From the NCBI RefSeq assembly GCF_013626205.1, contig NZ_QHJE01000001.1, forward strand, positions 2,708,501-2,772,500: a stretch of DNA of 64,000 bases, given 5' to 3'. The position numbers and the translations under genes are program-made. The notes beneath the pieces are model-generated. The model worked only from the letters and a program-made list of their open reading frames with translations. It searched no databases and was not told the origin of the DNA. Source of the DNA: Hyphomicrobium methylovorum. GTDB taxonomy: Bacteria > Pseudomonadota > Alphaproteobacteria > Rhizobiales > Hyphomicrobiaceae. Of this stretch, positions 8,666 to 16,261 are shown piece by piece; within the stretch, counting starts at the first letter, position 1, and each line of letters opens with the position of its first letter.

Positions 8666-8773
8666 CAGCGCGGCACGAGAGCGATTTTCTATTGTGGGTA
8701 TTCAGATACCCGTATGACGGCCGCGCTTTTCTGCGCGTTTACCTGTGGCTTCTGTTCGTCCGATCGAAACAAA

Positions 8774-8788
8774 GTTGCAAAATGCAAC
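8774..8788. promoter_or_regulatory. Palindrome GTTGC-AAAAT-GCAAC
   Basis: A 15-bp inverted repeat. The same palindrome with one loop base changed occurs at 15902-15916 within the same element, which suggests a common DNA-binding regulator. Confidence 0.4.
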
Positions 8789-8907
8789 TCATCTGCGGGG
8801 GTGTCGCCATTGCGCGTCGACCCGTGACCGTGTGCCGCCCTTGGGAGGACCCACGGTTTTTTACAGGTGTTGACGTGCCAACAAAGTCGCCAACGTGCGC
8901 CCTTGCA

Positions 8908-9483
8908 TTAGTTCTTGGCTGACCAGGCACGGAGCAGCCGGGAATAAACTGTTGGGAAATTCTCTGTCACCGCTCGATCCACAATCTCTAAGGCATCGAA
9001 GCGCGGCTCGATCTTCGCGCCATTCGTTATCCGTCCCAACACGATCAACGGTGTGCGAGTCTTGCCCTTGCGGCGCACGAGCGTGTCACCGATGCGGAAT
9101 GGCTTGCGCTGGGTGCCCTCCGCCCGCCGAAGCATGGCCCTGACCTTGGTGTGTGTGGGCGCCTCGCTGATGTCCCTGTAAGCAGGCACGAACAGCCGGC
9201 CGCCCTTGTGCTCATCAATGCCCTTCACATGTCGAGCGAAAAATTTATCCAGACTGCCAACCTGGGAATTGAGATTGCCGGGTGTCGCCGCGCGGATGCG
9301 CACGCCCCTGTCCAGCCAGGTGTTGCGACGATGGAATAGCGAATGGCCTGCGATCCACGCGGGCTTCGCTTTTTCTGCGACGAAGGTGAGGCTCTTAGCT
9401 GCCATCATGCGGTTCGCCTTCAACAGCGTGCGGAAGCGCGCCAGGTTGCGGCGGTCAAGGGTGAGGCTCAGTTCAGCGGGCAT
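8908..9483 (-). CDS. Phage tail-completion-like protein
   Basis: A 191-aa basic protein. The overall form (N-terminal MPAELSLTLDRRNLARFRTLL, a basic middle, and C-terminal ALEIVDRAVTENFPTVYSRLLRAW) is reminiscent of phage neck or tail-completion proteins; the D-x-A-V-x-E-N-F-P ending recurs in such families. The second ATG (9483) has AAAGGA at better spacing than the one at 9489. It overlaps the end of the zinc-finger gene by about eleven bases, so the two are coupled. The call is by eye. Confidence 0.45.
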   Translation of the reverse strand: MPAELSLTLDRRNLARFRTLLKANRMMAAKSLTFVAEKAKPAWIAGHSLFHRRNTWLDRGVRIRAATPGNLNSQVGSLDKFFARHVKGIDEHKGGRLFVPAYRDISEAPTHTKVRAMLRRAEGTQRKPFRIGDTLVRRKGKTRTPLIVLGRITNGAKIEPRFDALEIVDRAVTENFPTVYSRLLRAWSAKN

Positions 9484-9901
9484 AGACATTCCTTTGATTG
9501 GAAAGGCGACGGCACTCGACGCACGCCGCTGTTGATGACGTGTATCTGAGGCTCCCATGCCGATGGCGACAGTCGGGGCCGAGCCAGGTCGAGAGTCCGG
9601 CGGCAATCGCAGCGAGTCTGCGCGGATCGTTCGCGATGTTGGGGAGTGCCCGGCGTTCGGCCTCCGCTGCTTTTCGGCCGGCGATGGCAGCCTGCCGGGC
9701 TTCGCGCTGTGCGACGACGGCGGGGACGGCTGCACGGCGTCGGGCGGCGTCACGTGAATTGATCCGGCCGCAGTCGATGCAGGCGCCCGTCGAAACGAAG
9801 CGAAAGGCGTCCGGGTGGATCGGGCAATGTGGGCCATGCCATTGCTTCAGGCCGACCGCTTGGGCGGCGAGGCGAGCAGGGTGATTGGTGTGCGATGCCA
9901 T
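9473..9901 (-). CDS. Tandem zinc-ribbon protein
   Basis: The product contains two copies of one Cys/His motif: G-L-K-Q-W-H-G-P-H-C-x2-H, then TGACIDCGR, and G-L-S-T-W-L-G-P-D-C-x2-R-H, then TAACVECRR, separated by a basic Ala-rich helix. Each copy could bind one zinc (C-x2-H...C-x2-C). It is probably a nucleic-acid or protein binding factor of phage type. The ATG at 9901 is chosen; a TTG at 9979 would overlap the upstream stop. Coupled to the downstream tail-like gene. Confidence 0.5.
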   Translation of the reverse strand: MASHTNHPARLAAQAVGLKQWHGPHCPIHPDAFRFVSTGACIDCGRINSRDAARRRAAVPAVVAQREARQAAIAGRKAAEAERRALPNIANDPRRLAAIAAGLSTWLGPDCRHRHGSLRYTSSTAACVECRRLSNQRNVYAR

Positions 9902-9969
9902 GGTGGCATCATGAAAGATAGAAAGTTGAGCGATGGGATTGTTTCGGTGGCGTCGCGCTACGGTCGCCG

Positions 9970-10308
9970 TCAATCCCAAAGCCTTGGCGCCGTCGTCCGA
10001 TCCTTCGTCGGATCGCTCGGCGGCGGCGGATTTTTACAAGCAGCAACATGCTTGTCGAAATCGGCGATGATCCCCTCAATCATGACCGGCGGGAGATCGC
10101 CCATGTCGGCAGCACTCCCGCCAAGCTTTTTTGCGCTAACGCAAGCTGCTGGCTCGCCGTCACCCGTCCATAGTCTATCGCGATCCGGTTCGACCTTGCA
10201 CGCGTCCGCGATTTGCTGTGCCGGCAAGTTCCCAAGCTGATGCACTGCGGCGGCGCAGGAATCGATGGATGGCGTCGCGCTCGCCAACATGAGAATTAAA
10301 CCGATCAT
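9970..10308 (-). CDS. Small secreted protein, hypothetical
   Basis: A 112-aa protein with an N-terminal hydrophobic signal (MIGLILMLASATPSIDSCAAA) and four cysteines in the mature part (IADACKVE, PAACVSA, VAACKNP). The ATG at 10308 is preceded by GGAAGGGG, a strong ribosome site, although the frame is open to 10362. It is probably periplasmic, in the style of phage or element Rz-type or lysis accessory proteins, but no family is recognised. It lies upstream of the zinc-ribbon gene on the same strand. Confidence 0.5.
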   Translation of the reverse strand: MIGLILMLASATPSIDSCAAAVHQLGNLPAQQIADACKVEPDRDRLWTGDGEPAACVSAKKLGGSAADMGDLPPVMIEGIIADFDKHVAACKNPPPPSDPTKDRTTAPRLWD

Positions 10309-10578
10309 TGTGCCCCTTCCGAACGAACATCGCGACGGCCCTCCTGCTCGAATTGATGGCACAGCGCTAGGCCATTGCCACCGTCCGATGATCGATGTTC
10401 GTACCTATGCCGCTCGGCTCAATCGGCCGCATGAGTGTCGAAGGCCGCTGCCGGTCGATTAGAGGAAGCGCTCGCATCGATACAATCCACAACGATGTTC
10501 GCTGCCAGCGAACTTTTGTCGTTGATCGCAGCCCCCGAATCGCCCCATCACGGGTGCAGCCGAAGTAGCAGAACGACA

Positions 10579-10732
10579 AGTCGTCATTCGCTGAGGTCGG
10601 TGACCTTGCGGTGGGCGAAAGCTCACCAAATTAGGCCGCAGTACGCGGCCCCCGCGCGCCGACGACCGCGCGCGGAAAGGGTATCGAGTAGGGTAAAAGC
10701 GTCCCCCGTTCCGTTCCTGTTGCCCGACGACT
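10579..10732 (+). ncRNA. Candidate retron msr-msd RNA
   Basis: A hairpin-dense non-coding stretch upstream of the retron genes. Visible stems: AGGTC/GACCT (10594-10606); GGTGGGC-GAAA-GCTCACC (10610-10627, GNRA loop); GGCCGC/GCGGCC (10634-10650); CCGCGCGC/GCGCGCGG (10652-10675). The ends AGTCGTC (10579-10585) and GACGACT (10726-10732) are complementary and could be the a1/a2 stem. A length near 150 nt fits retron RNAs. A canonical branching-G context is not obvious, so the exact limits are uncertain. Confidence 0.45.
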
Positions 10733-10776
10733 GCATGCGCATCTAGCGCCTGTAGCGACAGGAGGATTGGCAATCG

Positions 10777-10944
10777 ATGCATACTCGCTCGAAAAGCTTC
10801 GGCAGGGGACGTAAGCGGTCTAATTGGCGGATGAAGTTCTGGCAATTGCTAGGACGGATGACGCTCAAACTTCTGATTGTTGTGCCGTATGTCGCAAAGT
10901 TTGTGGATGCGGTGATCGAGATCGCGAAGTGGTTCAAACATTAG
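10777..10944 (+). CDS. 55-aa basic, hydrophobic small protein upstream of the retron genes
   Basis: ATG at 10777 with AGGAGG eleven bases upstream; stop TAG at 10942-10944. The N-terminus is strongly basic (MHTRSKSFGRGRKRSNWRMK), followed by a hydrophobic helix (LLGRMTLKLLIVVPYVAKFVDAVIEIAKWF). It looks like a small membrane-active peptide. It lies between the candidate retron RNA and the XRE gene, so it could be a retron accessory or toxin-like component. The ribosome site overlaps a hairpin (CCTGT-AGCG-ACAGG, 10749-10762), which could limit its translation. Confidence 0.5.
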   Translation: MHTRSKSFGRGRKRSNWRMKFWQLLGRMTLKLLIVVPYVAKFVDAVIEIAKWFKH

Positions 10945-10986
10945 GCGCGCGCCCTACCGCTATCCCCCTTTCTTAAGGAGGCCACG

Positions 10987-11286
10987 ATGATCGGCGATGC
11001 CCTACGCTGTATCCGTAAATTTCATGATCTCAATCAGAGTGCCGCTGCGGAAAAGCTCGGCATATCCAAATCCTATCTCAGCGAAATCGAAAGCGAGACC
11101 AAGGAGCCGACGCTCCAATTGATCCAACGATATGCGGACGTCTTCAAACTGCCGGCATCATCGATCCTGTTTTTCGCCGAGAACTACGCGCAGCCGCAAC
11201 GCCGGGCCGGCGCGCAGAAGATTGTCGCGGGAAAGATTTTGGCGCTGATGCGATTTCTTGAGGCTCGGTCGGAGGAAGCGCCGTGA
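10987..11286 (+). CDS. XRE-family HTH protein, retron accessory
   Basis: A 99-aa protein with a complete XRE/Cro helix-turn-helix at residues 4-60 (LRCIRKFHDLNQSAAAEKLGISKSYLSEIESETKEPTLQLIQRYADVF) and a basic C-terminal tail. AAGGAGG lies seven bases before the ATG. Its stop overlaps the RT start by four bases (11283-11286), so it is translationally coupled to the reverse transcriptase. Retrons with a small HTH partner have been described (called type VI in the classification I recall); here the HTH protein could be regulator or effector. Confidence 0.8.
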   Translation: MIGDALRCIRKFHDLNQSAAAEKLGISKSYLSEIESETKEPTLQLIQRYADVFKLPASSILFFAENYAQPQRRAGAQKIVAGKILALMRFLEARSEEAP

Positions 11287-12176
11287 GCGCGAGAAAATAT
11301 CATGCCCTCCAACAGTCGTCGCTTCATCGTATGCCCACCCGGCGAAAGCTTGCCGAACTGCTTCTCGTCACCCCGGCGGAACTTCGGTTCCTCAGCACAT
11401 CTCAAAACCTGTACCGTCATTTTCCTGCGCCGAAAAAAGACGGCAGCTTCCGCATGATCGACGATCCATGCGCTCAGTTGAAGCGTGCGCAGAAGCGCAT
11501 CGCAAAACTGCTTGGCCGCATATCGCCGCCGGATGCCTTATTCTGTCCGGTGAAGGGGCGCTCATACGTGGGGAACGCCGCCGTGCACCGCGACGGTCGC
11601 GTAGTGCATTCTCTTGACGTGCAGAAGTATTTTCCGAGCACGACGCGCCGTCGCATATATTGGTTTTTCAATACAGTCATGGGATGCCCGGAGGATGTGG
11701 CGGGAACACTCGCCAATCTCGTGTGCTGCGACGGGCATCTCGCCACCGGAAGCCCGGCAAGCCCGATCCTGGCATATTATGCGCACATCGACGTGTGGGA
11801 GAAGGTGGCGTCGCTGGCTAAGGCCAATGGATGTGTACTGTCGATTTATATCGACGACATCACCCTGTCCGGGCCGCACGTGAGTAAGAAACTGGTCTGG
11901 GAGGTGAAGGAATGCATCCACCGGGCCGGCCTTCGGTATCATAAGGAAAAGCGCTCAATCGACCGGGCATGCGAGGTCACGGGCGTTATCATCGACCGCA
12001 CCGAACTTAAGGTTCCGAACCGTCAGCACAAAAAATTGCGTGAAGCGAAACGGGCCAGGGATCGCGATCGGAATTCGAAGGATAGCGCGAAGATCGTTGG
12101 CCGGCTGGCCGGTTTGCAAGGTCAGTTCGACCAGATCGCGAACGGTAATGTTAAGCGACCCGCCGACGTTGGATAA
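11283..12176 (+). CDS. Retron-type reverse transcriptase
   Basis: A 297-aa RT. All retron hallmarks are visible: N-terminal RKLAELLLVTPAELRFL; NAAVH at 98-102 (the NAxxH motif specific to retron RTs); motif A LDVQKYFPST at 111-120; GHLATGSPASPILA at 151-164; catalytic YIDD at 189-192; and VTG at 232-234 (region Y, which binds the msr stem-loop). Retron RTs make a branched RNA-DNA hybrid (msDNA) from an adjacent RNA and act in anti-phage defence with a partner protein. Its GTG start overlaps the XRE stop. Intact length and motifs suggest it is active. Confidence 0.93.
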   Translation: MSARKYHALQQSSLHRMPTRRKLAELLLVTPAELRFLSTSQNLYRHFPAPKKDGSFRMIDDPCAQLKRAQKRIAKLLGRISPPDALFCPVKGRSYVGNAAVHRDGRVVHSLDVQKYFPSTTRRRIYWFFNTVMGCPEDVAGTLANLVCCDGHLATGSPASPILAYYAHIDVWEKVASLAKANGCVLSIYIDDITLSGPHVSKKLVWEVKECIHRAGLRYHKEKRSIDRACEVTGVIIDRTELKVPNRQHKKLREAKRARDRDRNSKDSAKIVGRLAGLQGQFDQIANGNVKRPADVG

Positions 12177-12300
12177 GCAGCCGGCGTGATGCAGGTTTTG
12201 ATCAACGTCAATCTGCGTGCGACGTAAGTTGTCACCAGTTGTCCCTTGCGCGCGCCGTCAAGGGCTCGGTGAAATGCTAGCCAGCCGCGTTGTGTGGCGA

Positions 12301-12573
12301 TTTTCCAATTTTCCAATTTTCCGCAACTAGGCCGATAACGGGAAGCCACCCCCGAACAGGTTCATGCCGTAAAAAAGGGGGGGCTTACCGAAAATTGGAA
12401 AATTGGAATTTTGATACCTGAAATATCGAAACCCTAGGTTTTCCGCGCCTTTCGCGGCAACGCAATTTTCCACTGGCGCGTGGAATTTTGATGGAATTTT
12501 GCAGAAGAAACCCCGCCCGGAGCGCGGGCGGGGGATCAATTTTCCAACCGATTTTCCACTCGCCAGTGGAAAA
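12301..12573. repeat. Iteron-like field of TTTTCCA repeats (possible origin)
   Basis: About ten copies of TTTTCCA or its complement lie in 270 bp: tandem at 12301-12317; inverted tandem at 12391-12410; then near 12466, 12481, 12492, 12540, 12552 and 12567. Two form palindromes: TTCCAC/GTGGAA around 12467-12486 and TTTTCCACT-CGCC-AGTGGAAAA (12552-12573). The region is locally AT-rich and abuts the DUF3987-type replication-like gene, so an origin of replication for the excised element is a reasonable inference. Confidence 0.55.
12504..12533 (-). terminator. Terminator of the DUF3987-type gene
   Basis: Inverted repeat CCCCGCCCG (12511-12519) / CGGGCGGGG (12525-12533) with a 5-nt loop. Read on the minus strand it is followed by TTTCTTCT, about 45 bases after the stop of the 741-aa gene. 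Confidence 0.6.
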
Positions 12574-12576
12574 TTG

Positions 12577-14802
12577 CTAGCTGGCGAAATAGCGTTCGCT
12601 GACCCTTCCGCCCCGCCCCCCGGCTGGTGCAGTTTTCACCAGCCTGACCCGGCCCGCCGCCGTCATGTCGGCCAGCAACTCTTCGCGCATCCGCTTATCG
12701 ATGCCCTTCAGCCTATCGCCGATCCGGCTGGGCTGGATGCCGGCTGCGCTAGCACCCTTGATGACTCGTAGGATTTTCCCATAGGCCGCCGAACGATCAT
12801 TGTCGGCGATCCGGTCGGCGCTCTCACGGATAAGCGTTGCGGTCGAAAGGCGCGCCAGCCGATAGGCCCATTCCATGACGGGGCCAGTGATGACCGGCGC
12901 GCTAGGATTGCAACCAACCGCCACGACAAGCGCCAGCTTCAGAGCATGCTCGCGCACGCGGTTCAGGAACGGCATGGCTTCGGGACTGGCCGAGCTTTCG
13001 GCAGCGTCCAATCCAGCAATGTTGTCCGCGTCAATCTCCTCGGCTTCGGCGTCCAGCGGCACGGTGATGGCCTTGGGCGCGCGATCCGACAAGGTGGCCG
13101 CGAGATTGCCGCCCCTTTCCGCTAACGCTCGCACAGCGTCGACTAGCGCGGCTGGAACATCGTTGGGAGAAAGCCGAGGCTTGACGCGGGCAGGCTTCGG
13201 CCCAGTCACGTCAAGCAGGATGAGGCGCGCCAGCAAGCCATCCGATGCAGAAAGCGATGACAGCGATGACCAGAAGGATTCCGGCGTGCTAGTGCCGGAA
13301 ATCGAGAAGTTCGGTGCGAAAACCTTTGTCGCCGCCTCTCCCGCATATTCGGCGCCTGCAAAGAATGTCCCCGCCGCGCTGAACATTTCGAGCATGTCGT
13401 AGCGGATCATCGCGTTGTGCAAACCTGCCCGGCGGTCATGAATTTGTCCTATGAAACCGCCGAACTCGTCCATGAAGCATGCAACGGCTGGCTCGCGGGC
13501 GACAAGTTTGCGCAGAGCACTGGCGGACATGATCCGCGCTGGGCCGACGTAGCGATCGAGTCCCGCCGCCGCCGACAATGTCTTGATGCGACCGATGGCG
13601 TGGTCCTTGCCATGACCGGAAGGTGCAAGCGTGACGACGTAGTTATTGCTGCGCAGATTCGATGGAGTTGCAAACTTGCGCCCTGCGAGCGTGGCGACAA
13701 AGGTGAGCGCTGCGCCAAGCATGAGTGCGCGGTTTGGCCGGTCGCTGCTGGCCTCCATCCAATCCACGATTTCGCCGACAAGGCCGGGCGGCGAGCAGAG
13801 GTCGGCTAAGCTGTTCTCTACGCTCAGCGGTTCCGGTTCGGGCTCGTCCACTTCAACTGGTGCATTCATCCCGAGCCGCTCGCGCTTTAGGGCTGTGGCG
13901 AGAGCAAGCGCCTCGGGCGTTCCGGCCGTCTGCGCCCTCAGTTCGAGAGCGAGAATGGCTGCAGCCGGATCGAACCCGGCTTCACGCGCTTCTAACGTAG
14001 ATTTTGCCTTTTCGTGCAGCGCTATCGCCGTGTCGTCTGCCTCTTGCCAGCCGCCCGCGAATGGATCGGTGCCCGTTGCAGGCACGTACTGGCGGACAGG
14101 CGGACGGGCGAGGCGAGCGATTGTCTGGCCGGCGATCATGTCGGCGGATTCCTCCGTCAAAAGCGAATGAGCATCACGCAAGGCAGAAGCGAAGTCGGCG
14201 TCGGGTGGGAGAGCCGCGAAAACGGAATCGGCGTCACGCTCCGCCCGCCACTCCGCCATTTCGGCGCGTTCTTTGGCTTCGGCGGCTGCGCGCTCTTCAC
14301 CGCGTCCAAACCAAGCACGCTCAGCCCGCAAATAGCCGAAGGGTGCGGCAAGCATTTCGTCGGCGCGACCAACAGCACTGAGCGCATCGCGCACGGCGTC
14401 GACCATCTCGCCATCATTGGCGAAGGTAGCGCAACGATCGAGCACGAGACGCAACGCCTCCGCGCCATCATCGGCTTGGGCAACCGCATCGGCTGCGATA
14501 GTTGGCAACGCCTCGTTGGTGCCATTGTCGAAAGCATCACTGGCGGCGTCTAACGCGTGTCGCCACGCTCGTTGTTGGCTTGGCGTGTCGGCGGGCAACA
14601 GGCCGTCGGCATAGAGGGCCGACTCGATTTCCTCTAGGGCATCCGGCCGAGGCGTCCCCATCTGGCCGAGGGTGCGCCCGAGCACGACGACCTTGCGGAG
14701 CCGCCCCGGCGCTGGGTCATACGCGGCGACACGGGCGGCGGCGAGGCCACTCAAGGCGACTTCGCAAGTCTCGGAAACAATCATAAACAGAACTCGCTTC
14801 AC
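12577..14802 (-). CDS. DUF3987/YfjI-type ATPase (helicase/primase-like)
   Basis: A 741-aa protein. The first 330 residues are acidic and helical with no recognised fold; the ATPase core follows. Walker A is LAPSGHGKD (392-400) and the Walker B-like segment is ACFMDEFGG (441-449). A winged-helix-like C-terminus (AAGIQPSRIGDRLKGIDKRMREELLADMTAAGRVRLVKT) ends the protein. This matches the DUF3987/YfjI family found in satellites and integrative elements, usually thought to act in element replication. The GTG at 14802 is taken; an ATG at 14784 is an alternative. Iteron-like repeats lie directly downstream. Confidence 0.75.
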   Translation of the reverse strand: MKRVLFMIVSETCEVALSGLAAARVAAYDPAPGRLRKVVVLGRTLGQMGTPRPDALEEIESALYADGLLPADTPSQQRAWRHALDAASDAFDNGTNEALPTIAADAVAQADDGAEALRLVLDRCATFANDGEMVDAVRDALSAVGRADEMLAAPFGYLRAERAWFGRGEERAAAEAKERAEMAEWRAERDADSVFAALPPDADFASALRDAHSLLTEESADMIAGQTIARLARPPVRQYVPATGTDPFAGGWQEADDTAIALHEKAKSTLEAREAGFDPAAAILALELRAQTAGTPEALALATALKRERLGMNAPVEVDEPEPEPLSVENSLADLCSPPGLVGEIVDWMEASSDRPNRALMLGAALTFVATLAGRKFATPSNLRSNNYVVTLAPSGHGKDHAIGRIKTLSAAAGLDRYVGPARIMSASALRKLVAREPAVACFMDEFGGFIGQIHDRRAGLHNAMIRYDMLEMFSAAGTFFAGAEYAGEAATKVFAPNFSISGTSTPESFWSSLSSLSASDGLLARLILLDVTGPKPARVKPRLSPNDVPAALVDAVRALAERGGNLAATLSDRAPKAITVPLDAEAEEIDADNIAGLDAAESSASPEAMPFLNRVREHALKLALVVAVGCNPSAPVITGPVMEWAYRLARLSTATLIRESADRIADNDRSAAYGKILRVIKGASAAGIQPSRIGDRLKGIDKRMREELLADMTAAGRVRLVKTAPAGGRGGRVSERYFAS

Positions 14803-14846
14803 AGGCTGTCGGGCGCTGCAACGCCCGGTTTAGGTTAGAGATTAAA

Positions 14847-14873
14847 GGCGGCCGGGCTCATCCCTCGGCCGCC
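14847..14873. other. GC-rich hairpin between element genes
   Basis: GGCGGCCG / CGGCCGCC with an 11-nt loop, followed by GCATTTTT on the plus strand. It lies between the 220-aa gene and the DUF3987-type gene, both on the minus strand. It may be an attenuator or terminator, but the T-run is on the wrong strand for these genes. Confidence 0.35.
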
Positions 14874-14989
14874 GCATTTTTATGAGCGTCCGCGATTTCA
14901 AAGATGCGGGCGGCGAACCGACGGGCCATCGCAGCTGATAGGTCCGGCCGTCGCGGCAAACGGCTGACACATGGCGGCGAGCACCGCGC

Positions 14990-15652
14990 TCACAGTGGGT
15001 GGCCTTCAAGACCGACCAACTTGATTGCATTGGCGAAGCGCGTGGGCATCTCGCCGGGCAATTCGTGCTCTTCGCGGATCGTGTCGACGACTTCGCGCTG
15101 CATGCGATCCTTGGCCTTCACCACCAGCCCGTTGGCGTCGTGCGTCATGTCGGAGCCGAACCGGCGGCCGGTGGGGTCGAACCACGCGGCCACGGTTTCA
15201 GTGATCGCGGGGACAACCCGGCCGGGTTTTCGCCTGACCCTCATTTCCGCATCGTCGACGCCAGCCGCTCGGGCGCGTTCGCGGTGCGCTTCCAGCTTAT
15301 CGATTTTGGCCTTCATCTTCACGCTATCGGCCACAATCTCGCGGACCAAGAGCTCATATTGCTTGACTTCTTTTTCGGCCGCGATTTTTTCGCCGGCTGC
15401 CGCCTTCTTCGCCGCCTCTTCGTCCAGCCGTGCGGCTACGCCCTGCCAGTGAGTGACCACTCCAGCCGCGATATCGACATCGCGGGCAAGCGCTGCGTCG
15501 GTCGCGTCCCATTCTTTGATGGCGCTGAAATCGCCTGGATCGGCTGGAGCTAGCCGATGTGCGTCGAGGCTCGCAACAGCAAGTGCATGATGACTAACGG
15601 CGGTATCCAGCGCTTTGTGGGCTTTGTCCTCGTGGGATGCAAAAATGCTCAT
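14990..15652 (-). CDS. Coiled-coil element protein, 220 aa
   Basis: Residues 60-140 form a long charged helix with heptad character (HWQGVAARLDEEAAKKAAAGEKIAAEKEVKQYELLVREI...), followed by a basic segment (RVRRKPGRVV) and a helical C-terminus. It is probably a cytoplasmic structural or DNA-transaction accessory protein. No family recognised. Its start overlaps the stop of the HTH gene upstream (ATGA, 15649-15652). Confidence 0.55.
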   Translation of the reverse strand: MSIFASHEDKAHKALDTAVSHHALAVASLDAHRLAPADPGDFSAIKEWDATDAALARDVDIAAGVVTHWQGVAARLDEEAAKKAAAGEKIAAEKEVKQYELLVREIVADSVKMKAKIDKLEAHRERARAAGVDDAEMRVRRKPGRVVPAITETVAAWFDPTGRRFGSDMTHDANGLVVKAKDRMQREVVDTIREEHELPGEMPTRFANAIKLVGLEGHPL

Positions 15653-15819
15653 GCGCGCGCCCCCTGCATCAACGTTTCAGCCGCGATGATGGCGGCGGGG
15701 CTGAAGATGGTGCGGCGGGGGCTGATACGCTCGCCAGCCGGTAGCATTCCCGCGCGTTCCCAATTATAGATCGTGACGCGATCGACGCCGATGTGTCGCG
15801 CAAGTTGACTTCTGTTCAC
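15649..15819 (-). CDS. MerR/AlpA-like excisionase-type HTH
   Basis: A 56-aa protein that is essentially one helix-turn-helix: VNRSQLARHIGVDRVTIYNWERAGMLP, followed by FSPAAIIAAETLM. The size and the N-W-E-R-A-G-M-L-P turn suit MerR-like or AlpA-type regulators and excisionases of integrative elements. The GTG at 15819 has AAGGGA at good spacing; the longer frame to 15873 lacks one. It precedes and is coupled to the 220-aa gene. A palindrome 80 bases upstream may be its operator. Confidence 0.6.
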   Translation of the reverse strand: MNRSQLARHIGVDRVTIYNWERAGMLPAGERISPRRTIFSPAAIIAAETLMQGARA

Positions 15820-15898
15820 TCCGAGTCCCTTCGTTGAAGTGGATGACGGGGAGCAAGATAGCCGCTTCAACAAACGCTAGAGGGCGGTTTGGGTGGCG

Positions 15899-15919
15899 TC
15901 GGTTGCAAAACGCAACCGA
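15899..15919. promoter_or_regulatory. Palindrome TCGGTTGC-AAAAC-GCAACCGA
   Basis: An 8-bp arm inverted repeat located upstream of the HTH gene that starts at 15819. Its core GTTGC-AAAAN-GCAAC is shared with 8774-8788. Operator-like. Confidence 0.45.
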
Positions 15920-16072
15920 TTAAGGACGGCGGCGGATGCTGACGGACAAGCCGCACGATCTTTTTTTGGCGGGATCGCACTGACGAGCCGCGCTCCAGCC
16001 ATTCGCACCATTGATCGACGCAGTTGGAGCCAAGTCGCCGACCGAGTCGCGACTCGGCAACGACCAAGCCGC

Positions 16073-16252
16073 TCACCGCCCGCGCGTGCTGCACACCTTG
16101 AATGCCCGCTTGATCGCATCCGGCATGTCGTCGCCACGCTTGGCGCGCGCGAAGTCGGCCTTCGTCCATTCGGGGTTGTCTTCATCGACGACAGGCTCAT
16201 CGAAATCAGGCGCGTCTTGAGGATTTTTGTCCTTGTCCATCTCTTTGTCCAT
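16073..16252 (-). CDS. BrnA-like antitoxin, orphan
   Basis: A 59-aa acidic protein: an Asp-rich N-terminus, then DNPEWTKADFARAKRGDDMPDAIKRAF, which resembles the BrnA antitoxin signature (N-P-E-W-T-x-x-D-F-A-R-A). BrnA proteins are DNA-binding antitoxins of BrnT ribonucleases; no BrnT gene is seen next to it. The ATG at 16252 is ten bases downstream of the integrase stop on the same strand, so it is probably co-transcribed. The ribosome site is weak. The short C-terminus suggests that the usual ribbon-helix-helix domain is missing. Confidence 0.55.
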   Translation of the reverse strand: MDKEMDKDKNPQDAPDFDEPVVDEDNPEWTKADFARAKRGDDMPDAIKRAFKVCSTRGR

Positions 16253-16261
16253 CGCCGCACT

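Noticed and set aside
10459-10845. 128-aa open frame on the minus strand across the retron upstream region
   Set aside because: It runs through the hairpin-rich region, lacks a ribosome site and overlaps the better-supported 55-aa ORF on the other strand.
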